From: Polaromonas sp. C04
GTDB lineage: Bacteria; Pseudomonadota; Gammaproteobacteria; Burkholderiales; Burkholderiaceae_C
Assembly: GCF_002002705.1 (NCBI RefSeq)
Contig: NZ_MUNS01000045.1
Location: forward strand, 1-42,863
Reading direction: 5' to 3'
DNA: 42,863 nt
The notes under the pieces were generated by a model, which was given only the letters and a program-made list of their open reading frames with translations, was not told where the DNA came from and did no database searches. This document shows positions 7,780 through 16,369 of the stretch, piece by piece (the stretch's first letter is position 1; each line of letters opens with the position of its first letter). The translations under genes and the position numbers were made by a program.

Positions 7780-10700
7780 TCAGGTGGCGGCGTGCGGCTC
7801 GCCGGCGCCGGGCGCATCGATACTGGCGACGCGCTGCTTGCTGTGATCGGCGCCGATGAACAGGTACATCGCCGGCACCACGAACAGCGTGAACAGCGTG
7901 CCGATCGAGAGCCCGGTGAAGATCACCAGCCCCATCGCCTGCCGGCCCGCCGCGCCCGCACCCGAGGCAATGACCAGCGGCACCACGCCGAAGACCATGG
8001 CCGCCGTCGTCATCAGGATTGGCCGCAGCCGTATGCCGGCGGCTTCTTCGATTGCCTCGCGCTTGCTCTTGCCGGCGCGCTGCAGCTGATTGGCCACCTC
8101 GACGATCAGGATGCCGTGCTTGCTGATCAGCCCCATCAGCGTGACCAGCCCGACCTCGGTGTAGATGTTCATCGACGCGAAGCCGAGAAAGATGAAGATC
8201 AGCGCCCCGAACAGGGCGAGCGGCACCGACACCAGTATCACGATGGGGTCGCGGAAGCTCTCGAACTGGGCCGCGAGCGCCAGGAACACAATGATCACCG
8301 CGAACAGCATCGTCACCAGGAAGCCGCCCGACTCCTGGATGAACTGGCGTGACTGGCCGGCATAGTCGGCGCTGTAGCCCGTGGGGGCTACCTCGGCGAG
8401 CGTGTTGCGCATGAACTGCAGCACGTCCCCTTGCGCCGCACCCGAAACGCCGGAGATCGTGACCGAATTGAGCTGCTGGAAGCGGCTGATGGACTCGGGC
8501 ACGATGTCGTATTTCAGGTGCGCCACGGTACTGGCCGGAATCATGGCGCCGCTGGGTGTCTTGATGTAGAAGTTGAGCAGTTCGGACGGATTCAGCCGGT
8601 CGGTCTGCAGCACCTGCGGGATCACCTTGTAGGAGCGCCCCGCGATCGAGAAGTAGTTGACGTAGCCGCCGCCCAGCGCCGCGCCAAGTGCGGTGCCGAC
8701 ATCCTGCTGCGTCAGGCCCAGGGTGGTGATCTTGTCGCGGTCCACCACCACCGTCGCCTGCGGCTTGTCGATCTTGAGATCGGTGTCGACGAAGTAGAAC
8801 ATGTTGGCGGCGCGTGCCTTGTCGACCACCTGTTGCGCCACGGTGTTGAGGTTCTCGAAGGGCTCGGTCGAGGTGATCACGAATTGCACCGGCAGGCCCG
8901 AAGCCCCGGGCAGCGGCGGGAACTGGAAGGCAGCGATGCGCGCGCCGGCAATCTTGTTCCAGCGCGCCTGCAGGTCCTGCTGGATTTCGTGCGCGCTGCG
9001 TGAGCGATCGCCCCAGGGTTTGAGCAGCACACCGCCGATGCCCTGGTTGATCGTTGGCACCCCGGTGATCTGGAACATTTGCTCGTATTCAGGCGTCGCC
9101 TTGGCCACATCGAACGCCTGCTTCGCATATGTCAGCATTTGCTGCGAGGTGGCCGTGGGCGGGCCGACGACCTGCGACACGACGATGCCTTGATCCTCCT
9201 CGGGCGAGAGTTCGGATTTCGACATCTTGAACATCAGGCCGGCGCACAGCATCAGGATCACGCCCATCACGATCAGCACGGGCCAGGTATCGAGCACGCT
9301 GTGCAGCACGCGCAGGTAGCCGCGGTGCACCCGCCCGAACACACGGTCGATCGCCTGCACAAAGCGGCCCTGGTCCTGCTCCGGCTTGAAGAAGCGCGAT
9401 GCCATCATCGGCGACAGCGTGAGCGCAATGACCCCGGACACCGCTACCGCGCCGGCGAGCGTGAACGCGAACTCGGTGAAGAGCGCGCCGGTCAGGCCCC
9501 CCTGGAAGCCGATGGGCACGTAGACCGCGATCAGCACCACCGTCATGGCCAGAATCGGACTGCCCAGCTCGCGCGCGGCAGTGAATGCCGCCTGCATCGG
9601 CGTGGCTCCCTCCTTCATGTGGCGATCGACGTTCTCCACCACGATGATGGCGTCGTCGACCACCAGGCCGATCGCGAGCACCAGCGCGAGCAGGGTCAGC
9701 AGGTTGATCGAGTAGCCCAGCGCCAGCATCATGAAGAAGGTGCCGACCAGCGACAAAGGCATCGCGATGACCGGCACGGTGACGGCGCGCAAGCTGCCCA
9801 GAAAGAGGTAGATCACCAGGGTGACGATGATCAGCGCCTCCACCAGCGTCTTGATGACCTCGTAGATCGAGGTGTTGATGAATTCGGTGCCGTCGTAGAC
9901 GATCTGGCCCGTGAGGCCCGCAGGCAATTGCTGCTGAATGGCCGGAAAGGCTTCGCGCACGCGCTTGGCCACGTCCAGGATGTTCGCCTGTGGCGCGACC
10001 TTGATGCCGATAAAGACCGACTGCGTGCCGCTGAATGCGACGTTGAAGTCGTAGTTTTCCGAGCCGAGCGTGACGGTGGCCACGTCTTCCAGCCGCACGA
10101 TGGCGTCGCCGCTGCGCTTGACCGCGAGGCGCTTGAACTGATCCACCGTGTGCAGGTCGGTGCCGGCCGTCAGCGGCACGCTCACCATCTGGCCCTTGGT
10201 GGTGCCGAGTGCCGTGAGATAGTTGTTCGCGGCCAGCGCGGAGCTGACATCGGCCGCGGTCACGCCGTGGGCGGCCATCTTGTCGCTATCGAGCCAGGCC
10301 CGCAGCGCGAACTGGCGGGCACCGAGGATTTCGGCGGTCTGCACGCCGTCGATCGCATTGAGCTTGGGCTGGACCACGCGCACCAGGAAGTCGGTCACGT
10401 TGTTGGTGGGCAGCGTGTCGCTGTAAAAGCCCATGTACATCGCGTCGATGGTGGAGCCCGTCTGCACCGTGAGCACGGGCTGCTGTGCTTGCGGCGGCAA
10501 CTGGTTCTTGACCGAGCTGACCTGGGTGTTGATCTCGGTCAGCGCACGGTTCGCGTCGTAGTTCAGGCGCAGCGTGGCGGTGATCGTCGAGACGCCCGAC
10601 GTGCTGCTCGAGGAGAGGTAGTCGATGCCCTGCGCCTGCGCGATGGCTGTCTCCAGCGGCTGCGTGATGAAGCCCGCAATGGTCTGCGCATCGGCGCCAT

Positions 10701-10854
10701 AGTAGGCGGTTGACACCGTGACCACCGCATTCTCGGTGTGCGGATACTGGTTGATCGGCAAGCTGAACAGCGAGCGCAAGCCCAGTACCAGGATCAGCAG
10801 GCTGACCACCGTCGCCAGCACCGGCCGCCGAATGAAAATGTCGGTGAAGTTCAT
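7780..10854 (-). CDS. RND-family multidrug efflux pump, inner-membrane subunit (HAE1 type)
   Basis: This proton-driven transporter has 1024 residues, the normal AcrB/MexB length. It begins MNFTDIFIRRPVLATVVSLL with the first membrane helix, followed by the large periplasmic porter domain. The proton-relay aspartate pair in TM4 is present (AIGLVVDDAIIVVENVDRH), as is the TM10 lysine region (LMGLISKHGILIVEVANQ). It is the last gene of a three-gene unit transcribed leftwards, starting 10 nt after the adaptor stop. With the adaptor and outer-membrane factor it should span the envelope and expel amphiphilic drugs or solvents. No regulator is adjacent, so the inducer cannot be guessed. Confidence 0.95.
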   Translation of the reverse strand: MNFTDIFIRRPVLATVVSLLILVLGLRSLFSLPINQYPHTENAVVTVSTAYYGADAQTIAGFITQPLETAIAQAQGIDYLSSSSTSGVSTITATLRLNYDANRALTEINTQVSSVKNQLPPQAQQPVLTVQTGSTIDAMYMGFYSDTLPTNNVTDFLVRVVQPKLNAIDGVQTAEILGARQFALRAWLDSDKMAAHGVTAADVSSALAANNYLTALGTTKGQMVSVPLTAGTDLHTVDQFKRLAVKRSGDAIVRLEDVATVTLGSENYDFNVAFSGTQSVFIGIKVAPQANILDVAKRVREAFPAIQQQLPAGLTGQIVYDGTEFINTSIYEVIKTLVEALIIVTLVIYLFLGSLRAVTVPVIAMPLSLVGTFFMMLALGYSINLLTLLALVLAIGLVVDDAIIVVENVDRHMKEGATPMQAAFTAARELGSPILAMTVVLIAVYVPIGFQGGLTGALFTEFAFTLAGAVAVSGVIALTLSPMMASRFFKPEQDQGRFVQAIDRVFGRVHRGYLRVLHSVLDTWPVLIVMGVILMLCAGLMFKMSKSELSPEEDQGIVVSQVVGPPTATSQQMLTYAKQAFDVAKATPEYEQMFQITGVPTINQGIGGVLLKPWGDRSRSAHEIQQDLQARWNKIAGARIAAFQFPPLPGASGLPVQFVITSTEPFENLNTVAQQVVDKARAANMFYFVDTDLKIDKPQATVVVDRDKITTLGLTQQDVGTALGAALGGGYVNYFSIAGRSYKVIPQVLQTDRLNPSELLNFYIKTPSGAMIPASTVAHLKYDIVPESISRFQQLNSVTISGVSGAAQGDVLQFMRNTLAEVAPTGYSADYAGQSRQFIQESGGFLVTMLFAVIIVFLALAAQFESFRDPIVILVSVPLALFGALIFIFLGFASMNIYTEVGLVTLMGLISKHGILIVEVANQLQRAGKSKREAIEEAAGIRLRPILMTTAAMVFGVVPLVIASGAGAAGRQAMGLVIFTGLSIGTLFTLFVVPAMYLFIGADHSKQRVASIDAPGAGEPHAAT

Positions 10855-10864
10855 GAACGCGGCC

Positions 10865-12001
10865 TCACTTTTCCTGCGGAGTCGGGTTCGGACTGTTCGC
10901 GGGCTGGACCGAGTTGTCGACGGTCACGGGCGAACCGTTCTTGAGCTTCAACTGGCCGCTGGTGACGATCTGCTGGCCTGCCGTGAGGCCGGTCAGGACC
11001 GCAACCTGGTCGCCACGGGTCGGTCCCGTGGTCACGAAGACCTGCTGCGCCTCGAGCTGGGCGTTGCCCTTGTCGTCCTTCTTGTCGCCGGGCTTGAGCA
11101 CGAAAACCGTCGAGCCGTAGGGGTTGTAGGTGATCGCCGTCTGCGGCAGCGTCAGGTAGCTCTTCTTGTCGCCGGCGTCGACGTCGACGTTGGCGAACAT
11201 GCCCGGCAGCAACTGGAGTTTCTCGTTGGCGATCGTGGCTTCGAGTTGGAGGTTGCGCGTGGTCGGGTCGACCTTGGGGTTGATTGCCGTGATCTTGCCG
11301 GCAAAAGACTGGCCCGGGAACGCATCGCTCGACAGGGTCAGGCGCTGTCCGAGCGACACTCCGGCGAGCTGCTTTTGCGGCAGGTTGAAGTCGATGTAGA
11401 TCGGGTTCAGCGTCTGCAACGTGACGATCTTGTCGCCCGGATTCAGGTACTGGCCGGGATTGACGGTGGTAATTCCGAGCCGTCCGCTGAATGGTGCGCG
11501 GATGGTCTTTTTCGCCACCAGCGCGGCCTGTTGCGCGACGCTGGCGCGCTTGACGCGCAGGTCGGCCTGGTCGGCATCGAGCTGTGCCTGGCTGATCGCC
11601 TTCACTTCGAACTGCTGGCGGTCGCGCGCCAGCACCGAGGCCGAGAGGTCGGCCGCGGCCTGCAGCGCCTGCAGCTGCGCGATGTCGGAATCGGCATTGA
11701 GCTCAACCAGCAGTTCGCCCGCCTTCACGTCCTGGCCCGAATGAAAGTGCAGGCTGCGCACCAGGCCTGCCACCTCGGTCGTGACGTCGACGCCGCGCAC
11801 CGGATTGAGCGTGCCCACCGCATTGAACTGGGGCTGCCATTCCAGCATTTCGGCCTTCATGGCCGTCACGACTTGCGCGCCAGGCTTGGGCATGCTGGCG
11901 ATCAGTTTCCTGATTTGCAGAAACTTGCCCAGGGCAAGCACGGCAATTAACAGAACAACACACAGCAGCATGATGAACATGCGTTTGGTCGTGCGCTTCA
12001 T
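10865..12001 (-). CDS. RND efflux periplasmic adaptor (membrane fusion protein)
   Basis: This adaptor has 378 residues from the ATG at 12001, which has GGAGG upstream. Earlier in-frame codons encode an arginine-rich stretch antisense to the neighbouring gene's end and are unlikely to be used. One N-terminal hydrophobic anchor (MFIMLLCVVLLIAVLALG) is followed by a lipoyl/barrel-sandwich domain (VDVTTEVAGLVRSLHFHSGQ and APFSGRLGITTVNPGQYL). Between these lies an alpha-helical hairpin (residues about 95-150), and after them a beta-barrel (IYIDFNLPQKQL). It bridges the pump to the outer-membrane channel. The C-terminal tail is polar and Pro/Asn-rich. Confidence 0.93.
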   Translation of the reverse strand: MKRTTKRMFIMLLCVVLLIAVLALGKFLQIRKLIASMPKPGAQVVTAMKAEMLEWQPQFNAVGTLNPVRGVDVTTEVAGLVRSLHFHSGQDVKAGELLVELNADSDIAQLQALQAAADLSASVLARDRQQFEVKAISQAQLDADQADLRVKRASVAQQAALVAKKTIRAPFSGRLGITTVNPGQYLNPGDKIVTLQTLNPIYIDFNLPQKQLAGVSLGQRLTLSSDAFPGQSFAGKITAINPKVDPTTRNLQLEATIANEKLQLLPGMFANVDVDAGDKKSYLTLPQTAITYNPYGSTVFVLKPGDKKDDKGNAQLEAQQVFVTTGPTRGDQVAVLTGLTAGQQIVTSGQLKLKNGSPVTVDNSVQPANSPNPTPQEK

Positions 12002-12029
12002 CGGAAGACCTCCAGGAATTCGAGTGTTT

Positions 12030-13547
12030 TTAGAGTTTGGCGTCGGCCAGTTCGGCGCGATTCCACCAGCCGCCGCCCAGTGCCTGAAAGAGTGCTGCCG
12101 TATCCGCGTAGCGCGCGGCCTGCGCCTGCGCCAGCGCGATGCGGGTCTGCTCATAGGTGCGTTGCGCGTCAAGCAGTGCCAGGTTGCTCACCGCGCCAAG
12201 CTGATATTGGCGGTTCACCAGGTCGAGCGACTCGCGCGCCAGCGATGCCGCCTGCGCCTGCGCGCTCAGCGATTGCGCATCACTGTCGAGCGCGCGCAGC
12301 GTGTTCGCCACGTTCAGGAATGCATTGAGGACAGTCTGCTGGTACTGCGCCTGGGCCTGCTCGTAGGCCGCGATCGCGGCGCGTTTCTTCGCCTGCAGCG
12401 AGCCGCCGTTGAAAATCGGCTGCAGCAGGCCGGCGCCCAGGCTCCAGGCCGCGCTCGGGCCGCTGAACAACTGATTGAGCTCGAAGCTTTGCGCGCCCAC
12501 GCTGCCGCTCAGCGTGATTTGCGGGTAGAGGTTCGCGGTGGCGACACCGATCTGGGCGCTCGCCTGGTGCAGCAGCGCTTCGCTGGCACGAATGTCGGGG
12601 CGCTGGCGCACCAGCGACGAGGGCAGGCTGACCGGCAGGTCGCCGGGCAATTGCAGCGATTCGAGGGTGAACTCGGGCAGCCCCGCTTCGCTGGGCAATC
12701 GGCCGGCGTAGACCGCCAGCTGCTGGCGTGTTTGCGCCAACGCTTTTTCGAGCGCGGGTAGCGTCGCGCGGGTTTGCGCGAGCTGCGCTTGCTGCGTCAA
12801 TACCGTGCCCAGCGCAATCGCACCGAGCGTCGCCTGCCGTTGCACCAGGTCGAGCGAGCGGCTTTCTGCCTCGATCACCTCCTGCGTGGCACGGAGTTGC
12901 GCGCGCAGCGATGCCTCCTGGATCGCCGTCGTGACGACATTGGCGGTGAGCGTGAGATAGGTGGCCTCGACCTGGTAGCGCTGGTAATCGACGGCGGCGC
13001 GCAAGCCCTCCAGCTCGCGACGGGTCCCGCCGAACGCATCGATCGTGTAGGAGACGTTGACCGAGGCGTTGAAAAGCGTGAAGTCGACGCCGCCAGGAAT
13101 CTGGCTGGCCGCCTGCGACTCACGTTGGCGCGTGACGCCGAGTTGGCCGTTGACGCTCGGCAGCTGCTTGGCGCCGGCGTCGGCGTTGTAGGTTTCCTGC
13201 GCCTGACGCAGCGCCGCCTGCGCAGAGGCGAGGGTCGGGCTGTGCGCCAGCGCGGAGCGGATCAGACGGTCCAGCGGCTCGGAATGGAATACGCTCCACC
13301 AGATTGCGGGGATGTCCTGGCCCATCGCGAAGCGTTGCGCGGCCCCGCCGGTGCCGGGTGCGCTGGCGGTCTCGGCCGGTAGCGGTACGGGGGTGTACGG
13401 GTTTTGCGCATTGGAGATCGCGGGGGCCTCGGGAGCCTTGAAGTCGGGCCCCACCGCGCACCCTGCCAGCGCCATGCCGATCGCCGTGCTCAAGGCCGCC
13501 TGACGGGCCCGCTGCCAAAGGCGGGTTCGGTTGTGGATATCGGTCAC
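12030..13547 (-). CDS. Outer-membrane efflux lipoprotein of the RND system (NodT/OprM type)
   Basis: This is the outer-membrane channel of the tripartite pump, 505 residues from the GTG at 13547. I prefer that start because GAGAG is about 8 nt upstream and it leads directly into a lipoprotein signal with lipobox LAGC (GMALAGCAVGPDF). A GTG at 13586 would add 13 residues. The body has the two repeated outer-membrane-factor helical domains, for example SALAHSPTLASAQAALRQA and RQRPDIRASEALLHQASAQI. It is the first gene of the unit, 28 nt ahead of the adaptor. The start lies 71 nt downstream of the tRNA-Gly gene on the same strand with no terminator visible between them. Confidence 0.92.
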   Translation of the reverse strand: MTDIHNRTRLWQRARQAALSTAIGMALAGCAVGPDFKAPEAPAISNAQNPYTPVPLPAETASAPGTGGAAQRFAMGQDIPAIWWSVFHSEPLDRLIRSALAHSPTLASAQAALRQAQETYNADAGAKQLPSVNGQLGVTRQRESQAASQIPGGVDFTLFNASVNVSYTIDAFGGTRRELEGLRAAVDYQRYQVEATYLTLTANVVTTAIQEASLRAQLRATQEVIEAESRSLDLVQRQATLGAIALGTVLTQQAQLAQTRATLPALEKALAQTRQQLAVYAGRLPSEAGLPEFTLESLQLPGDLPVSLPSSLVRQRPDIRASEALLHQASAQIGVATANLYPQITLSGSVGAQSFELNQLFSGPSAAWSLGAGLLQPIFNGGSLQAKKRAAIAAYEQAQAQYQQTVLNAFLNVANTLRALDSDAQSLSAQAQAASLARESLDLVNRQYQLGAVSNLALLDAQRTYEQTRIALAQAQAARYADTAALFQALGGGWWNRAELADAKL

Positions 13548-13618
13548 CGATGAACTCTCGCGTTTGTTGTTGTATGGCCGCAGCACCGTGCCGAAGAGTT
13601 TGGCAGCGCCATGCTGAC

Positions 13619-13692
13619 TGGAGCGGGTGAAGGGAATCGAACCCTCGTATGAAGCTTGGGAAGCTGCCGTTCTGCCATTGAACTACACCCGC
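13619..13692 (-). tRNA. tRNA-Gly (anticodon CCC)
   Basis: On the minus strand a 74-nt sequence folds as a cloverleaf. The acceptor stem is GCGGGTG/CACCCGC, the D stem GTTC/GAAC, and the T arm contains GGTTCGATTCC. CCA is encoded at 13621-13619. The seven-base loop is TTCCCAA, placing anticodon CCC at 13660-13658, which reads GGG codons. The anticodon stem GCAGC/GCTTC contains one C-U mismatch at its second pair. The sequence closely resembles glyU of E. coli. Confidence 0.95.
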
Positions 13693-13703
13693 ATGGCCGA
13701 GAC

Positions 13704-13728
13704 ATTCTACGCGGGTTCAGTGAGTCAA
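13704..13728 (-). promoter_or_regulatory. Possible promoter for tRNA-Gly
   Basis: On the minus strand TAGAAT (13709-13704) is a good -10, 11 nt before the tRNA. TTGACT (13728-13723) is a good -35, but the spacing is only 13 nt, so one of the two may not be used. The region overlaps the 3' end of the cyanophycin synthetase gene. Confidence 0.3.
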
Positions 13729-16335
13729 CGCCGGGGCCTCCGCATTGACGCTGGCCGGCGCAGCCTGCGCCGCTTCGGCAACGCGCCGGGTCAGGTGGGC
13801 CAGCGCCTGCTCGACCTGATCGATCAGGATCAGGCACAGATCGCCCGGCTCCAGGCGCGCCAGCGCGGTGTCGATGGCGTTGAATTCGCCGCGAATTTCC
13901 GTGGTGTAGCGCGTGCGTTTGGCCTGTGCCAGGCCAGTGCGCAGCAAGGCCAGCACTTCGCCGTCGGCGCGGCCGCGCTGGCAGGCATCCTGATACAGGA
14001 GAACGTCGTCGAACGCATCGCCGAGGATGGCGGTCTGTTCGCGGATGTCGTCATCGCGCCGGTCGCCGGCGCCGCTGATCACGACCGAGCGGCGCTTGGC
14101 GGGCAGGGCGTCCACGGCCGCGACCAGCGCCCGCATGGCATCGGGATTGTGGCCGTAATCGGCGATCACGGTGGCGCCCCGGTAATCCATCATGTTGAAG
14201 CGGCCCGGGACATTGCCGGCGTCGGTAGAAAAACTGGCCAGACCGCGGCGTACGGTATCCCAATTCAGGCCGACGCCCCAGGCCGCGGCGACCGCGGCCA
14301 TCACGTTTTCGACCTGAAAGCCGATGCTGCCGTTGTGCGTGAAGGGAATGTCGCTCAATGCGATTCGCTCGCGCCACGACCCCTCGGCGGCCACGATGGC
14401 GCCGTCATCGACGTAGACTGTCCGTTTGCCTTGTGCGCGCTGCGTAGCCATCGCGGGGTGGTGGTGGTCGGCTGCGAAAAAGATGATGCTGCCCGGGCAG
14501 CTTGGCGCCATGGCGTGCACCATCGGATCGGCCGCGTTCAGCACCGCATAGCCCGTAGGTGCGACGTTCTGCACGATCACGCGTTTGAGCACGGCCAGGT
14601 CTTCCACCGTGGTGATGTAGTTGAGCCCCAGATGATCGCCAGCGCCGATGTTGGTCACCACGGCCACCTGGCAGCGGTCGAACCCGAGGCCTTCGCGCAG
14701 TATGCCGCCGCGTGCCGTTTCAAACACGGCCGCATCCACGTCGGGGTGCATCAGCACGTTGCGCGCGCTCTTGGGCCCACTGCAGTCGCCGCTGTCGATC
14801 TGGTGGCCGTTGACATACACGCCATCGGTGTTGGTCATGCCCACGCGAAGCGCGCTGCTGGCCATCAAGTGGGCAATCAGGCGTGCCGTGGTGGTCTTGC
14901 CATTGGTGCCCGTGACCGCTACCACGGGAATGCGGCCGTCGTCGCCATGGCCGAACAGGTGGGAGATGATGGCCTCCCCGACGGGGCGGCCCTTGCCGTA
15001 GGACGGCGACAGGTGCATGCGCAGCCCCGGCGCGGCGTTGACCTCGACAATGCCGCCGTGCTGCTCGCGCATCGGACGCAGCACGCTTTCGCACACCACA
15101 TCGACGCCGCACACATGCAGGCCCACCATTTGTGCCGCCGCGATGGCGTTGGCCGCCACTTCGGGGTGAACGTCGTCCGTCACGTCGGTGGCGGTGCCGC
15201 CCGTGCTGAGGTTGGCGTTGTTGCGCAGGATGATGCGGCGGCCTTTGGCCGGCACCGACTGCGGGGCCAGTCCCTGCGCGTTCAGGCGCGCGATGGCGAT
15301 TTCGTCGAAGCGGATTTTGGTCAGCGAGGTGGCATGCCCTTCGCCGCGCCTGGGGTCGGCGTTGACCCGATCCACCAGTTCGCGCACGCTGTGGATGCCG
15401 TCGCCGATCACATGCGGCGGATCGCGCCGCGCGGCTGCTACCAGCTGGCGCCCCACGACCAGCAGGCGAAAGTCATTGCCCGAAAGGAATTTTTCAACCA
15501 TTACCCCACCCACTTCGGCAGCAGCGCGAAAGGCGACTTCGAGGTGTTCGCGGTTCGTGACGTTGACCGTGACCCCCTTGCCCTGATTGCCGTCCTGCGG
15601 CTTCACGACAACCGGCAGGCCGATCTCGCAGGCCACCGCCCACGCCTCGTCTGCATCCTTGACGGGGCGGCCGAACGGCACCGGCGCGCCCGCGGCATGC
15701 AGCAATTTCTTGGTCAGATCCTTGTCCTGCGCGATGGCTTCGGAGACGGCGCTCGTGGCGTCCACCTCGGCCGCCTGGATGCGCCGCTGGCGCGAGCCCC
15801 AGCCGAACTGCACCAGGCTGCCCTGGGTCAGCCGGCGCCAGGGGATACCGCGGGCGGCCGCGGCGTTGACGATGGCACCGGTGCTGGGGCCGAGCCGCTC
15901 GTCTTCGTCGGTGTCGCGCAAACGAGCGATGGCTGCATCCACGTCGAAGCCGGTGTTCTGCAGCGTCGCCTGTATCAGCGTTTGCGCCAACTCGAGTGCC
16001 AATCGGCCCACCGCTTCCTCGCTGTAGGCCACGACCACCTGGTACACGCCAATGTCGACGGTGGCCGCGGTGCGGCTGAAGGTGACGGGGCAGCCCGCCT
16101 GTGTCTGCAGCGCCAGGGCCGCAGCTTCCAGCACATGGGCCAGCGAAATCGGACCCTGGTAGCCGCTCGATTGCAAGGTTCCAATGGCCGGGAACAGTTC
16201 GCGCACCCTGGACTCGAAGTCGGGCAGTTCGGCAATGGAGCGCTCTGTCGGTGCGCAGGACACGATGGCCTCCAGCGCAGTGTGCCGGCACCAGAGATTG
16301 GGGCCGCGCAGGGCCCGGACGCGTGAGATTTCCAT
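13717..16335 (-). CDS. cphA: Cyanophycin synthetase, full length (CphA1 type)
   Basis: This enzyme makes cyanophycin, multi-L-arginyl-poly-L-aspartate, from Asp and Arg using two ATPs per cycle. The protein has 872 residues, the usual CphA1 length. It starts at ATG 16335 (MEISRVRALRGPNLW); further upstream codons are proline-rich and overlap the intergenic gap. Order: N-domain (1 to about 160), an ATP-grasp domain adding Asp (VVVKPQDGNQGKGVTVNV near residue 240, EVNAAPGLRMHL near 430), then a Mur-ligase-like domain adding Arg with an intact P-loop (TGTNGKTTTA, about residues 474-483). It lies 34 nt downstream of a shorter paralogue, probably in one transcript. Both ligase halves look functional. 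Confidence 0.95.
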   Translation of the reverse strand: MEISRVRALRGPNLWCRHTALEAIVSCAPTERSIAELPDFESRVRELFPAIGTLQSSGYQGPISLAHVLEAAALALQTQAGCPVTFSRTAATVDIGVYQVVVAYSEEAVGRLALELAQTLIQATLQNTGFDVDAAIARLRDTDEDERLGPSTGAIVNAAAARGIPWRRLTQGSLVQFGWGSRQRRIQAAEVDATSAVSEAIAQDKDLTKKLLHAAGAPVPFGRPVKDADEAWAVACEIGLPVVVKPQDGNQGKGVTVNVTNREHLEVAFRAAAEVGGVMVEKFLSGNDFRLLVVGRQLVAAARRDPPHVIGDGIHSVRELVDRVNADPRRGEGHATSLTKIRFDEIAIARLNAQGLAPQSVPAKGRRIILRNNANLSTGGTATDVTDDVHPEVAANAIAAAQMVGLHVCGVDVVCESVLRPMREQHGGIVEVNAAPGLRMHLSPSYGKGRPVGEAIISHLFGHGDDGRIPVVAVTGTNGKTTTARLIAHLMASSALRVGMTNTDGVYVNGHQIDSGDCSGPKSARNVLMHPDVDAAVFETARGGILREGLGFDRCQVAVVTNIGAGDHLGLNYITTVEDLAVLKRVIVQNVAPTGYAVLNAADPMVHAMAPSCPGSIIFFAADHHHPAMATQRAQGKRTVYVDDGAIVAAEGSWRERIALSDIPFTHNGSIGFQVENVMAAVAAAWGVGLNWDTVRRGLASFSTDAGNVPGRFNMMDYRGATVIADYGHNPDAMRALVAAVDALPAKRRSVVISGAGDRRDDDIREQTAILGDAFDDVLLYQDACQRGRADGEVLALLRTGLAQAKRTRYTTEIRGEFNAIDTALARLEPGDLCLILIDQVEQALAHLTRRVAEAAQAAPASVNAEAPALTH

Positions 16336-16369
16336 CGTGGGTTCTTTCTGTTTTGGCGTGTCGTCGGGA

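Noticed and set aside
9079-10713. Open frame of about 540 codons opposite the RND pump
   Set aside because: Low-complexity His/Asp/Gln/Arg protein with no motif; the RND gene on the other strand is certain.
13627-16326. Open frame of about 900 codons on the plus strand opposite the full-length cyanophycin synthetase
   Set aside because: Codon-bias shadow: composition dominated by His, Gly, Asp and Val, with no domain, and it crosses the tRNA.
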